A stretch of DNA of 64,000 nucleotides, from NCBI GenBank assembly GCA_048013815.1, contig CM106585.1, forward strand, positions 7,564,001 through 7,628,000, given 5' to 3'. The position numbers and the translations under genes are program-made. Within the stretch, counting starts at the first letter, position 1. Every line of letters starts with the position of its first letter. The notes under the pieces were generated by a model. It was not told the DNA's origin. It searched no databases and was given only the letters and a program-made list of their open reading frames with translations. Positions 34,175 through 45,637 of this stretch are shown here, piece by piece. Source of the stretch: Setoptus koraiensis. Its lineage: Eukaryota; Arthropoda.

Positions 34175-35255
34175 ATGAATTCAAGTTCTGGTGAGCCATC
34201 TATTATTAGAAAAACTGTTGGGACTGTTGACAATAGTGAATGTTTGGAGACATCATCGCTTGCACCATATAGCAACAGCAATTTAGATCTCATGTCCACC
34301 GAAAAGATATTATGTGAAGTATCATCGTTATCATCGCCATCATCGTCCACATCTTCTTCGTCATCATTAATAGACTACAATAAGAACAACAATAATTACG
34401 ATGACAAAGAAAAAAGAGCCCCATCAATTCAAGCTGTTCGGGCAGAAGGAGGTGAAGCTGAAGGGCACCACCAAGTTCATCAACGTGCAAGCAAATCACC
34501 TACTACTACTAATCAGCATGTCGCATTTTGTAATTACATAGACGACGAACCTGAGGAGAAGAGAAAAAAGTATTTGACAGCCAAATATGGCCAGCATCAG
34601 ATGGCTCTAATAAAGAAGCGACTCCAAGTCGAGATGTGGCTCTACGAAAAACTCCAGGATCTGTGCAATGATCAGGTGAGTTTATACTTTTTCAATGTCA
34701 TCTCATTCATTCGAAAATATGCAGAGCTCGACCATGAGACTGTTGAGAAAGATCATTCGAAGTGGTCGAGTGTATTCTGTCGATAATAATTCGAACACCA
34801 CCACATCCGGATTCAAGTTCATTTGTGTCGACACTGAATTTTTGAAGAACACAACACAAGTACTGACTATTCTATTCTATCTAATACACCACAAACCACA
34901 AATCATTGCATCCTCCTCGTTGCAGGACCCCTATAACGATGACCTCGTTGATGTGGATCTTGATCTATTGCTGGATATAGCGGATGACCAAGGCCGTAGG
35001 CAATGGCTTGAGGTAAGATTGTGTGCCATACTAGATAGACTCCCATTGTATTATTAACACTCCTGGCAATTATTACAATGCTCACAGCATTACCTGTTAT
35101 TCTGTTTCCATACCTGATATCTCGTAAATGGTAAAAACGCAAATCGTAAAACGATACATTTCCAGAATAAGCTAGAACTTCTGTACAAGATTCACTCAAG
35201 CGAAAAGATCGGCGATTTCATCGAAGAGATAATGGATAAAGCCAGGTTATTATAG
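34175..35255 (+). CDS. PPP1R14: PPP1R14 (CPI-17/PHI/KEPI type) protein phosphatase 1 inhibitor
   Basis: Members of this family inhibit myosin-bound and other PP1 holoenzymes when a single Thr is phosphorylated by PKC or ROCK. Exons are 34175-34675, 34926-35012 and 35166-35255 (225 residues), with GTGAGT and GTAAGA donors and CAG acceptors in phase 0. The inhibitory core is conserved: KKYLTAKYG places Thr135 at the phosphorylated Thr of the family (RVTVKY), followed by KKRLQVEMWLYEKLQDLCNDQ, then VDVDLDLLLDIADDQGRRQWLE, and the last helix (GDFIEEIMDKARLL). The first ~120 residues are a Ser- and Asn-rich extension not found in the short vertebrate proteins. Exon 2 has been called by homology; intron 2 is about 150 bp. 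Confidence 0.9.
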
Positions 35256-35659
35256 AGTGAATATAAGTGTGTTTATGTGTATCGTGACGTTTGTAACCCC
35301 ACAATGAATATCTAATGCGAATTAAACAATAGATTAAACTTAATAATAACAATAAGAGAGCATCTAAATCATGGACTTTTATTCGAGAAACCGTTGCAAT
35401 AGTTGTGATCAAACAGAAAGGTTAGAAAGGTTATAGATGGTAACGGTAATGGCAAGTAGTTTACACGACTGATTGTTGTTGGCACCATGTCCATGAATTA
35501 GAGTTTATCTAGCTTGACACAATGAAGAACTTGACAATTGCTAGTTGAAAGCCTCATGCGCAACCTATTATTAAACCCTACATTAAATTATCTTTTGCCC
35601 GAACGACACCAATAGATCTCTCCACCGGATCTACTAAGTCCATACAGAACAATCAACAA
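35256..35659. other. Convergent intergenic region
   Basis: It holds the 3' ends of the PPP1R14 and lipase genes, which converge. No gene or repeat is evident. Confidence 0.4.
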
Positions 35660-37323
35660 TTATTGTTTCACTATTGCCTCGCCAATGAAATCCATTACAG
35701 ATGGATCGCTTAGGATGGTCATATGATCAATATCATCAAAATTCTTGTAATAAATTGGGGCCTTTTGTTGATCTTTCCACTTATTGCAAGCTTGCAAACT
35801 AATCAGATTCACTGTGCCGTCACCATCAGAATAGGAAATTTTCGGCCTGCCATTGGGAAATTCATTTTTACCATACTCCAAATGCTCTATCGTGCTTATT
35901 TTGTGTCCATGCAAACAATGAACCTCAACGCCTGGCGCTTTTGTGGGTTGAGTGACATTGTGCACATCTTGCCACATTTTGTAGCCAATATCATAATTAA
36001 TATCGGCAAAGAATTGCTTGTAATCGTTGACAGTGTAACCTTTGCCATCGTTATGCATAAGTATCTTGTCGCTGGGCCAAACTGAACCAGATGGAAGCAA
36101 GTATGCTAAACTGGGAAAGGTTCTAACATCTTTTCTCAATGACAACGATGGTATCATTATAACACCAAAATTGTCACCTGAGGCAAACGCTTTCATTGCT
36201 TTCACCGAGCCGCCCCAAACACCTGACAACGATATTAGAGAGCGAACGTAGCGATCTTTCCATTGTTGTTCTTTGTTTTGCAAGAAATACAACGCATTCA
36301 AGCAACCCATAGAATGGCATATTAGTATAACGGGTTCGTTTGCGTTGTTCTTGTAGGTCTGCTCAATCAGCTCGTTGAATTGCCGGAAGAACTCTTTTAA
36401 TTCATTGGGTGCCTTGCGAAAATCGTATGGAGCGCCCACAACATTTTTGTTTCGTTCGTAGCCCAATGAGACAAGTCGCTCGACTAAAGCCTCAAAATAG
36501 CTTGTTCCGTACAGCTTGACTGGATCCATAAATTCAATAGATTCTGTGGTGCCGAATCCGACCACTCTGATGTCCACCCCTTCTGGGTTGTTTGTTGTTC
36601 TAGTGGTTTCATTGTAAATCAATCGCATACTAGCAATAGGAAGGGAAGAGATATTTGGATAACATGTTAAATACACTTGTAGACTGATGGCGATATTATT
36701 CTTTTGCTCGTTTGTCACACCCAATCCTCAACTTACTTATCGACCCAACAATCTAAGGCAAATGGCACCAAAAGAGACAAGTTCAGCCATAAATCAAACC
36801 AATCGGTCTTCTTGTCGCAATAGTGATGGAGAGCCGCTTTTTTGTTTAGTTTGGCCTCAAGACGACTGCCACCATCGCCAGGAATCAATATGATTGGACT
36901 CAAGTGCGACTTTGTTGTCGATATACCCTTTTCACTGCCAGAGTTCTTGATATTGTCCTCAGTGACTTTGTCGTTCTTCAAAATTGATTTCTCAGTTGTT
37001 GCACTGTGTTCGAGATAACTTTCCTTGATATCATTAGCTGTCAGACTGTTCTCTACAATCATTCTTGCATTGACATCGTCGCTGTTTGGTAAATCAACCA
37101 ATAATCTCGATATGGCCAACTTTGGGTCAGATTCTTGCGTCTCGCTGTAGAGACTCCCGAACCAGCTTCGCCAGCTCAATATCCCGGGTTTATTGTTGCT
37201 GTCGTTCGATGAAGGTCGATCATCATTGTATTTGTTTTGTGTTGTTGTGGATGCCAAACCACTTGCTACTATAATTGCCAAAATGGTCAATGGCAAACTG
37301 ACCATCATATAATGAAATCTCAT
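35660..37323 (-). CDS. LCAT/PLA2G15-like lysosomal phospholipase A2
   Basis: The family (PLA2G15, LCAT) hydrolyses or transfers the acyl chain of phospholipids in lysosomes or the extracellular space. Exons are 36737-37323 and 35660-36629, joined across a 107-bp intron to give ...DCWVDNMRLIYN..., which matches the family exactly (518 residues). There is a signal peptide (LPLTILAIIVASGLA). The oxyanion-loop region is PIILIPGDGGSRLEAKL (about 143-159). The nucleophile is Ser302 in ICHSMGC, the Asp is in YSDGDGTVN and the His is His498 in DDIDHMTILSD. About 110 Ser-, Asp- and Lys-rich residues separate the signal peptide from the catalytic domain; PLA2G15 itself has almost none there. N-glycosylation sites are visible. 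Confidence 0.93.
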
Positions 37324-38217
37324 GAGAGGGTGTGTTTTTTTTAGGCGGTGCTATCTTTAAAACGACTATTCTCTCAGTATTCAAGTTATTCGGGAATCTC
37401 AAACTGACAAATAAACAACCATTATGGAGCCGAATAAATAACTCTCATCTAGTTATCATTATAAAAAAAACATATTCTCCCTGTCGCTTTCTGTCACTGA
37501 ATGGAAAAAAACTTTCAACCCCACCACTTCTAAATCATGCTATTTGTAACTCTCCTATATATGACGTGTAGGCATCATGAATATAATGCATGAAAATTAC
37601 AAATACGCAACGAGAATGAAGCTAGCAAACCAATAAATGTGATATCAATAGTGGAGATTTCGCAATGCTGCGATCAATGACTTAAAGTTGCTAAGTTGAC
37701 AAAATTATTTGTGCCTTGACACTGTGATCATTGATTCATCAATTAAATCCAGACAGATGAGGCATTTGTAGTCTACATGCTACAGCATGAAGCTGACAAA
37801 ATGCACAGGAAGATATTTTAAGGATAATTGATCCGCATGGATTATTACTCTCTGCCCAGAATAATCAAATAACTGAACATGTCAAGAAATAACATCAATT
37901 TGAAATGAATTTACCTGAGCAGTTATGGAGACGCCAGAAAACGACTTCGCGCTAGGACTATAAAGTAACATTTGTTCCATCAAACCACCAAATCGGTGCT
38001 AGCTCAGGGTAAGCTTGAGCATCGAATGATTTTGCAAGCTCGCCGAGCGCGATCAGGGCAGCGATGAAAATAAGTTAAATTAAATATATTAACTATAATG
38101 TTCATGATATATATACTACGAGAAATGTATGCCATGAATCATTTAGAAAAGATCAGTAATTGCTTGTGTATTGCTGATTAAAAGTGTCTTTAATAATTAT
38201 TTATATCACACCACCAG
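37324..38217. other. Intergenic region between the lipase and IRP1 genes
   Basis: It holds the lipase promoter and the IRP1 3' UTR. No supportable gene, RNA or mobile element; short T-rich and A-rich runs only. Confidence 0.4.
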
Positions 38218-41200
38218 TTACTGCTCATGCAACATTTGCCTGAGCATGTAGTGCAAGATACCTCCATTTTTAAAATATTCGACCTCAACCTCAGTATCAA
38301 ATCGTACTTTCACTTGAAATTTTGTCAAAACACCGTTCTCAACATAGACAGTGGCCAATTGATTTGGCTCGACCTTGGACCCAATATCAATTGTGAACGT
38401 TTCTCTACCGGTCAATTGTAACGAGCTTGCATTTTCTCCCTCTAAATATTGCAACGGTAAGACACACATACCAATCAAGTTGCTTCTGTGTATTCTCTCA
38501 TAACTTTCGGCTATGACCGCCTTGACGCCAAGTCCGTAGGGTCCTTTAGCGGCCCAATCACGACTTGAACCACAACCGTATTCTTTGCCTGCTAACACTA
38601 TCAACGGGGTTCCTGTCTCCTTGTACTTCTCTGCCGCATCAAAAACATCCAATTCCTCGCCAGTTGGCAAATACAATGTTCTCGGCTTCTGGACCATTTC
38701 CAACAGTTTGTTGGCCAAGCGAATGTTGGCGAAGGTTCCGCGAATCATTATGTTGTCATTGCCACGATATGAGCCGTAAGAGTTGATATCTTTGCTCTTG
38801 ACACTGTAAATTGAGTAAATTAATAGAAGAAGCAGAAATTAGAATGAATTGAACTGAGCTATTGTTTTGAGTTGAGAAATAAGCACGAAAGTAGCGATGA
38901 CTTACCCTTTGTTGGTCAGAAATCTATAGGCGGGACTGGTTCGACTTATGGCACCGGCAGGGCTGATCATATCAGTGGACACGGAATCGCCCAAATTCAA
39001 GAGAACGCGCGCACTGTTTATTTTATAATCGCGTGCGTTCAATTCTTTGGTCATTCCATGGAAAAAGAATGGGGCCTTAATATAGGTAGAATTCTCATCC
39101 CATGGATAGTGCAAGCTTTGTGGAGCATCCAATTCAGACCAATTCTTGCTACCCTTCTCAATGTTGTTGTAGACCTCTTTGAACATAGATTCGAGCACAT
39201 GACTCGACTCTACTTGCTCGATTTCCTCTTTGCTTGGCCAAATATCCCTAAGATAGACATCTGCGCCTGTAGACGATACACCCAAGGGTTCTCTCTCAAA
39301 GTCGATAATACGGCCAGCCAAAGCGCAAGCTACGACTATCAATGGCGAGGCTAAATAGTTTGCCCTAGTGTGCGGGTGTACACGTCCCTCAAAATTTCTA
39401 TTACCAGACAATACTCCGACTGTCACGAGTTCGCCCTGTTCAATGGCCTCTACGACTGCCGGCTCTAAGGGTCCTGAGTTGCCTATGCAAGATTGACAAC
39501 CGTATCCCACAACATAAAAGCCCAACTTCTCCAAATAGGGCAACATACCCGAATCTCTCAGATAATAAGTAACAACACCACTACCAGGCGACAAGCTTGT
39601 CTTTATGTAAGGCTTAACGGACAGACCCTTCTCAACGGCCTTCTTGGCTAACAAACCGGCACCCAACATAACAGACGGGTTAGAGGTGTTGGTGCAGCTT
39701 GTGATAGCGGCAATCACTATGGAGCCATGCTGCAATTCATGAGATTGTCCATCTAGTTCAAACTTAACGGGGCGTTGAGAGAGTTTTTGAGGTGACAAAC
39801 CAAATCCTTTAAATCCAGTGGGAGCCTTCAAGCACTCCTCGAAGTCCGATTTCATTTCACAAAACGGCACTCTATCATGGGGCCTCTTTGGTCCACTGAC
39901 CGATGGTGTCACTGTGCTCAAGTCCAGCTCGTAGGTCTGTGAGAACTCTGGATCTTCGTTGACGTCGTCGTAGTCGACACGATACATCTTCACTGCTTTT
40001 AAATATTGTTCCACATATTTGACCATGCTGCCACGTCCGGTTTGTTTCATGTAGGCGATGGTTTTGTCGTCAACAGGAAAGAAGCCAACTGTTGCTCCAT
40101 ACTCTGGACACATATTGGCAATAGTTGCCCTGTCAGCTAGAGACAATTGCTTGACACCAGGCCCATAGAATTCTACGAACTTTCCAACTACTCCCACTGA
40201 TCGTAGATGTTTGGTAATGGTAAGCACTAGATCAGTTGATGTGGAAAATTTGTCCAACTGACCCACTAATCTGTAGCCCACAACTTGTGGAATGGACATG
40301 GATACAATCTGGCCCAGCATGACCGCCTCGCATTCAATTCCACCACAACCGTAACCTGGGAATATCATGAATGAATTAGCGTTGTTTAGTCTCGGATATA
40401 GAAATGAATTCTTAAGTATTATAAGTATCAACAATTTCTCTTACCTACTACTCCCAATCCGTTGATCATGGTAGTGTGAGAGTCAGCGCCGACAAGAGAG
40501 TCCGGAAATAGAACGTTCTCTTTATTCTTGTAGACAACATGAGCTAGATACTCTAAATTGACCTGATGTACAATGCCTGATCCTGGTGGAATGATACGTA
40601 AATTATCCATACTTTTGGCTGCCCATTTCAAAAGTCGGAATCGTTCCTTGTTCCTTTCGAATTCCAAGTCCTGATTTTGTTGCAATGACTCGGCTCTAAA
40701 TTGGAGACAAGTAAACAACAAGATGTCAGAACAAGATGGAACAAATTAGTTAACAACTATACTCAGAAAACAATATTTGCACTTTGGCAATCAGAAAAGA
40801 AAGTTTGGTTGCATGGGTGTGAAGGAAAGGGGATAAAGGCTCGAACCCCTGAGATAATTCTTGATGAAATGGGCATGTTTTGTGTCTGAGTTTGAGCTTC
40901 TCGATGAGAGCGTGATAATCGTGGACCGTTGTGGACTTTTTCGACGCACCATTTACGGTCGGTGAGATGGCGCTAAAATCTGTCGATCTGACGTCCAGTT
41001 GGATGGCACCATTTCTCGCTCGTTTAATATCAATGTTACTGGCTTGATGGTGTCCATGCACACTGAGATCATAATTGTTTGTGAGACCTCTAGCTAATAG
41101 GCAATACTTGAATTTATCGCAATCCCCACACAGTGCCCTGTTGCCGACTGCCATTTGTTTAATTGAGCCATTTTCAGTATGGTACACACCACTAGAACTT

Positions 41201-42340
41201 CTAGAATTGTTTACTGTTGCTCCTGAGAGAAATTTTTGAGATCTTCCCGTGATTTGTTGACTACCTGAGTAACTTGGCGGTACATAAGTGTTTCTTACGG
41301 GTTGGGGCTGCACCTGCTGAGGCGGCATCTGAGTCAATCTATGGAGTCTACCTTAATTTATTATCCATGTGTTGTTATTGGATTAAAAGTGTTTTTGTTT
41401 GTTTGTTTGTACGGAAGGAGTGTAAGTTAAGACTTATGAACTACACAAATGGACAGGGCATAATATAAATGGTGAGCACATTAACTATTGTTGATTAGTG
41501 TTATCATCATTGCAAAACATGCCTGTGGTTAAGCCTCAATCTAGCCGCTATGACAAACATTGATGAGGTTTTAGAGGTGTGTTGTTGTTGCTGATGTATA
41601 ATCGTTGCATAGACGTAAACTTGGACGTAACTTGTGTGATCTACACTAACGGTTTCAGATTGACTGACGTTCTTATTGTCGCGTTGTCTCAATTACTAGG
41701 TGTTACCGGACAAAAGCTAGCTCGACTTATTAGGATATCAGGACGTACAGTTAGTGGGGAACAAATATTGCAAGTACTTGTTAAAGACAAACAGATACTC
41801 ACGTTTTGGCGTAATCGACCTGAACTGAGTGGTCGACAACTAGATCAACTTGACACAATGGATTAATTTTCTTTGGGTCACCACCTAGGAGGGCAAAGGC
41901 GTCACGCATGCCGGCGAAATCAACAACTGCCGGAACTCCGGTGAAATCCTGAAGAATGACTCTAGCTGGCTTGAATGGGACATCGTTGTCGTTTGCGTAC
42001 TGGCTCTGTTTCCAATTGAGCAATTTTTCAATGTCGCTCGGCTTGATAGAGAAATTGTCACAATTTCTCACGTTGGATTCGAGCAAAACACGAACAGATA
42101 TGGGCAATCGATCTGAGGGCAATTAGTAATAAAGGTGTGAGGATGTCATGTAAAACAATCATTTATTGTTATGTAGTTGTTATTATCTAATATTCATAAG
42201 GATCATTGAAGAGATTGACTGTTTAGCTTACAGTAGCGAGGATCGTTGAGCTTGTTTAGATTGTAATACTGATATGTCACGCCGTCGACCTCAAGGGATT
42301 CCTTGAGCCGGTCAAATTCGTTCACATATTTAGTGGCCAT
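38218..42340 (-). CDS. IRP1: Cytosolic aconitase / iron regulatory protein 1
   Basis: With its [4Fe-4S] cluster this protein is a cytosolic aconitase; without it, IRP1 binds iron-responsive elements in mRNAs. Exons are 42232-42340, 41803-42112, 40445-40695, 38906-40355 and 38218-38803; all junctions keep frame and give 901 residues (human about 889). Start ATG gives [18 protein letters not shown]. Cluster Cys residues are in [15 protein letters not shown] and [12 protein letters not shown]. Substrate-binding blocks [32 protein letters not shown] and [16 protein letters not shown] are intact. No mitochondrial presequence is seen, which with length favours IRP1/ACO1 over ACO2. Four introns are about 89-250 bp or less, but the one at 40696-41802 is 1,107 bp and carries a separate same-strand open frame. 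Whether it binds RNA cannot be told from the sequence alone. Confidence 0.95.
40750..41328 (-). CDS. Unknown open frame nested in an IRP1 intron
   Basis: Within the 1,107-bp IRP1 intron lies a same-strand frame of 192 codons from ATG 41328 ([18 protein letters not shown]). It begins Pro/Gln/Ser-rich, then has a Cys-containing block ([19 protein letters not shown]), followed by a polar part ending in [14 protein letters not shown]. Its last ~30 codons look like chance read-through and may be intron or 3' UTR. It is not part of any aconitase I know. It may be a nested gene or an exon of an alternative transcript. I recognise no domain with confidence. Confidence 0.4.
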   Translation of the reverse strand: MPPQQVQPQPVRNTYVPPSYSGSQQITGRSQKFLSGATVNNSRSSSGVYHTENGSIKQMAVGNRALCGDCDKFKYCLLARGLTNNYDLSVHGHHQASNIDIKRARNGAIQLDVRSTDFSAISPTVNGASKKSTTVHDYHALIEKLKLRHKTCPFHQELSQGFEPLSPFLHTHATKLSFLIAKVQILFSEYSC

Positions 42341-43099
42341 GATCTAGTTGAGACAGTCACTTAGGAGCGAATGATTAAAAATTGATGATTGTATAAAAGA
42401 CGATGCTTTATTGAGGCCACTGAATGTTTCTCTCTTAGTTTATCTATCAACCTTTTCTTACTATCGCGATCAGAATAAGTACGATGGCGTTGGCGATGGC
42501 TTGCTTGACCAATTGAAGGTGTGATAATGTACAATTTTGGAGTGGTTACATAATCATATATACCATTGGTGGCATGGCAATAGTTGTGGCGATAGCTGAC
42601 ACAACAAACAAGCTACAGTGGACAGATAGCGAGACTGAAGAAAAAGAATCAACATCGCCAGGTGGATAACGATGATGACGATAACGATGATCCAGAAAAG
42701 TGTAAGAGATACATACTGATGTTGGCGCACAATTTAAATGGCAAAATCAGTTACGTAACTGCTTGTGTCATGCAACTGCACATGTATAACAGTGTTGGAT
42801 CGTATTCCTTCAATTGGACTGAAACGTTCAGTCGCATACAGGATGGTGAATGTCACCACCGCCGATCATTAACTCACAACTTGTTGTATCAAAAACAAAT
42901 CAAGTTGTTAATTCAAATCATCTAGTAAAGCGACCTCTAACAAATGTCGTTGTTGTCACTTTGCTTAAGCTAGATCTAGCTTAAAAAGGAAAAGTTTATT
43001 TATCGATCCAACAGTTTCTATACTTATCACATTGCGATACATTATCATAATGGTGACGCTAACAAAACATCATAAACGTTCATCATATCGTTCAATCTA
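42341..43099. other. Intergenic region between IRP1 and MED15
   Basis: It holds the IRP1 promoter and the MED15 3' UTR, with a minus-strand AATAAA at 42995-43000. No other feature is evident apart from a GAT-repeat near 42670. Confidence 0.4.
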
Positions 43100-44632
43100 T
43101 TAGTCTAGTGCCGCGATAGCTGGTCCGAATGTTCTGTGTAGAGTATGACTGAAAAATGGCTTGCTCTGATTTCGCTCTATTGCTTCAAGTAATGGATCTT
43201 TTAGCATTTGTTCGGTGATAACAATTTTGACATTCGTTTTATCAGTGGTACCATCCTTACCATCCTTACCATCCTTACCATCCTTACCATCCTTACTATC
43301 CTTGTTAGGTGCTTGGCCAGCATTCATATCAGGTAGTATGCGTCCGAAATCCATTGATCGCAAAACTTGTTCGCTCTTTATCAGTGTTTCCAGAGAGCAA
43401 CGTTTCTCCGGCACGGTTAATATGTCATAAAGCTCTTTCATTTTACTAACACTTCTCCGCTTGTCCTTCAAATTTGGATCATTTTCAAACTTTTCCAATG
43501 TTCGCTTTAACGGGCTTATATACTTGCAAAGCTGCTTTAATTTTTCAGTATAGACATCATTTTCAAGATTCTGTGATTGAGGGGAATTCGTGTGTATCAT
43601 CTGAGGAGTATCTAACGGTACACTTGGCGATGGCACAGAATTGATAGAACTTGGTGCATGAGATCTAGGTTGCTGTGACAGTAGCGACGGATCCCCAGGT
43701 GATGGAACCATCATCGGCGACGGAACCATCATGGGCGATGGAACCATCATAGGTGATGGGACCATCATTGGCGATGGAACTGCCACTGGTGGCGCTGGGG
43801 ACAACGTTGGTTGAACTATCTGATTGACAACGGCAGCGTTTTTGGCCACTCTCTTATTGGTGCCGGGCTGCTTGGTGGCTCGGGTTGGCTGAGGCATCGT
43901 TTGATGGGGCATCATTTGGTTAGTTATTACTTGATGGGGTATCTGTTGTTGTTGCTGTTGTTGGTGCATCTGCTGCCGCACGCCCCTTGGCATGCTCTGC
44001 AATTGCTGCTGAGACATCATTATATTGTGCATCTGTTGAGTTTGTCCCGCAATCTGTTGGCTTGGTTGTACTTGAATTATGGGACGATGTTGTTGCTGTT
44101 GTTGGATTCTAGGCTGTTGCATCACCATTTGTTGTTGCATTTGCAGTTGACCTCGTTGCTGATTGATCTGCATAGGTGCCATTCCATGTTGAATACGAGT
44201 CTGGGGTATTTGCATAGGTTGTGAATGCTGTTGCATCATAATATGAGGCTGACCATGGCCCCCATGAACCATTCTGGTTTGTTGTTGTTGTAATTGCTGC
44301 TGCTGCTGCTGTTGTTGTTGCTGCTGATATTGCTGTTGCATGGCCATTTGCTGAGGTCCTTGAAGTTGAATATGTTGATGTTGGGGTGCCATATGTTGTT
44401 GTTGTTGTTGCTGTTGTTGAATTTGTTGAGGAGTCATGGCTTGCATCACCTGCTGTTGGGCAGCTCTATTGCGGCGTGCTTGACCTCTGACAGTAGCCAT
44501 TTGTTGTTGAGGTTGTGGCTGAAACTGAACTTGTTGGGGCTGAGGTTGTTGTTGTTGTTGCTGTTGAAGCTGGTCGGTAACAATATGAGTGGTGTAAAAT
44601 TGCTCCTGGCCAAAAGGTAATCTCTGCGCCAT
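43100..44632 (-). CDS. MED15: Mediator subunit 15, glutamine-rich
   Basis: MED15 is a tail subunit of Mediator that contacts transcription activators. Single exon, 510 residues. Two thirds are Gln-, Pro- and Met-rich, with several CAA/CAG runs, four SPMMVP repeats near 285-310 and a DGKDGKDGKDG run near 455. The C-terminal region is the MED15 signature: YTEKLKQLCKYISPLKRTLEKF, MKELYDILTVPEKRC and SHTLHRTFGPAIAALD at the very end. Family members normally begin with a KIX domain, but this frame starts MAQRLPFGQEQFYTTH and shows none. Either a KIX exon lies upstream and was missed, or it has been lost. MED15 shares a ~430-bp divergent promoter with RBM42. Confidence 0.9.
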   Translation of the reverse strand: MAQRLPFGQEQFYTTHIVTDQLQQQQQQQPQPQQVQFQPQPQQQMATVRGQARRNRAAQQQVMQAMTPQQIQQQQQQQQHMAPQHQHIQLQGPQQMAMQQQYQQQQQQQQQQQLQQQQTRMVHGGHGQPHIMMQQHSQPMQIPQTRIQHGMAPMQINQQRGQLQMQQQMVMQQPRIQQQQQHRPIIQVQPSQQIAGQTQQMHNIMMSQQQLQSMPRGVRQQMHQQQQQQQIPHQVITNQMMPHQTMPQPTRATKQPGTNKRVAKNAAVVNQIVQPTLSPAPPVAVPSPMMVPSPMMVPSPMMVPSPMMVPSPGDPSLLSQQPRSHAPSSINSVPSPSVPLDTPQMIHTNSPQSQNLENDVYTEKLKQLCKYISPLKRTLEKFENDPNLKDKRRSVSKMKELYDILTVPEKRCSLETLIKSEQVLRSMDFGRILPDMNAGQAPNKDSKDGKDGKDGKDGKDGTTDKTNVKIVITEQMLKDPLLEAIERNQSKPFFSHTLHRTFGPAIAALD

Positions 44633-45065
44633 GTTAACTTACTTTTGTTGTTACTATTGAATAATTGAATACTATCGATCAACGGAGAGTTTCAAAAACA
44701 ATAAATTTAGATGTGAACAATAAAATCAGTGGCACGTTGTTAATAATAAAATCTATAAATCGAGAACTAATTTATTGGACAAACATCATTTCATCAATCT
44801 GCCACTTGAAATGATTCATTCCAAGTGAGAGAAATAAACATTGCGCTGACATTGAACTGAAAGTCACGCGCGATATTTAAACACAATCAGATGTTCGGAA
44901 TTTTCCAGATAACTGCGCTGATAAAGCAGAGCAGGTAAAAACTTAACAATAATAAAACCCGTTAGGTTGTCCGTGTGCGTCTTCATTTATCTCTTTATCA
45001 CTATTGGTGGAATCTACTTATTACTATAATCATCGTTCAATTTGTACTTTATACTGATAGTCGAA
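44633..45065. promoter_or_regulatory. Divergent promoter region of MED15 and RBM42
   Basis: The two start codons lie 433 bp apart and face away from each other, so both promoters must be here or overlap. AT-rich; no consensus box can be marked with confidence. Confidence 0.5.
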
Positions 45066-45536
45066 ATGTCTGGTTTTATCGGACCACTGAGACCTCAATC
45101 AAGTGGTGTAGTGGCCCCTACTCCCCAAATACCTCCACCACCTACCACAACTGCCACTTCAAGTAATCCACAAAAAGGTAAAAAAAGAAAATTTATCAGA
45201 GCTGCCGGCGGTCAAACCTGGGAAGATCCTACTCTATCGGAGTGGGATCCAGATGACTATAGGATATTTTGCGGCGATCTTGGAAACGATGTAAATGATG
45301 ATATCTTAACTAAAACATTCAACCGATATCCATCGTTTGTGAAAGCTAAAGTTGTTCGCGACAAAAGAACTAGCAAATCTAAGGGTTACGGTTTTGTTAG
45401 CTTCAAAGAACCCCAAGATTTTACCCGGGCCATCAAGGAGATGGATGGTAAATACGTTGGCTCACGGCCCATCAAGTTGAGGAAATCCACGTGGAAGGAT
45501 AGGTCTTTAGAGTCATCAAGAAAAAAACAATGTTGA
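45066..45536 (+). CDS. RBM42: RNA-binding motif protein 42 (short form)
   Basis: RBM42 is an RRM protein linked to splicing and hnRNP K. The ATG at 45066 (MSGFIGPLRPQSSG) gives 156 residues. After a Pro/Thr-rich start, the conserved block RAAGGQTWEDPTLSEWDPDDYRIF leads into the RRM (about 76-152): RNP2-like RIFCGDLG, then KSKGYGFVSF (RNP1) and SRPIKLRKSTWKDR at the end. Vertebrate RBM42 is about 480 residues; here almost only the RRM half remains. AATAAA at 45597. Confidence 0.93.
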   Translation: MSGFIGPLRPQSSGVVAPTPQIPPPPTTTATSSNPQKGKKRKFIRAAGGQTWEDPTLSEWDPDDYRIFCGDLGNDVNDDILTKTFNRYPSFVKAKVVRDKRTSKSKGYGFVSFKEPQDFTRAIKEMDGKYVGSRPIKLRKSTWKDRSLESSRKKQC

Positions 45537-45637
45537 AAGAAAAATAGATTGCAAAGATTGAACTTCATCCAATAGAAATATTTTACTTTGTAAATGAATA
45601 AATTTCTCCAGGCGTAAAACAAGTCTGTAGGAAGATA

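Noticed and set aside
43811-44620. Leu-rich plus-strand frames opposite MED15
   Set aside because: Complement of CAG/CAA codons reads as CTG/TTG Leu; no independent support.
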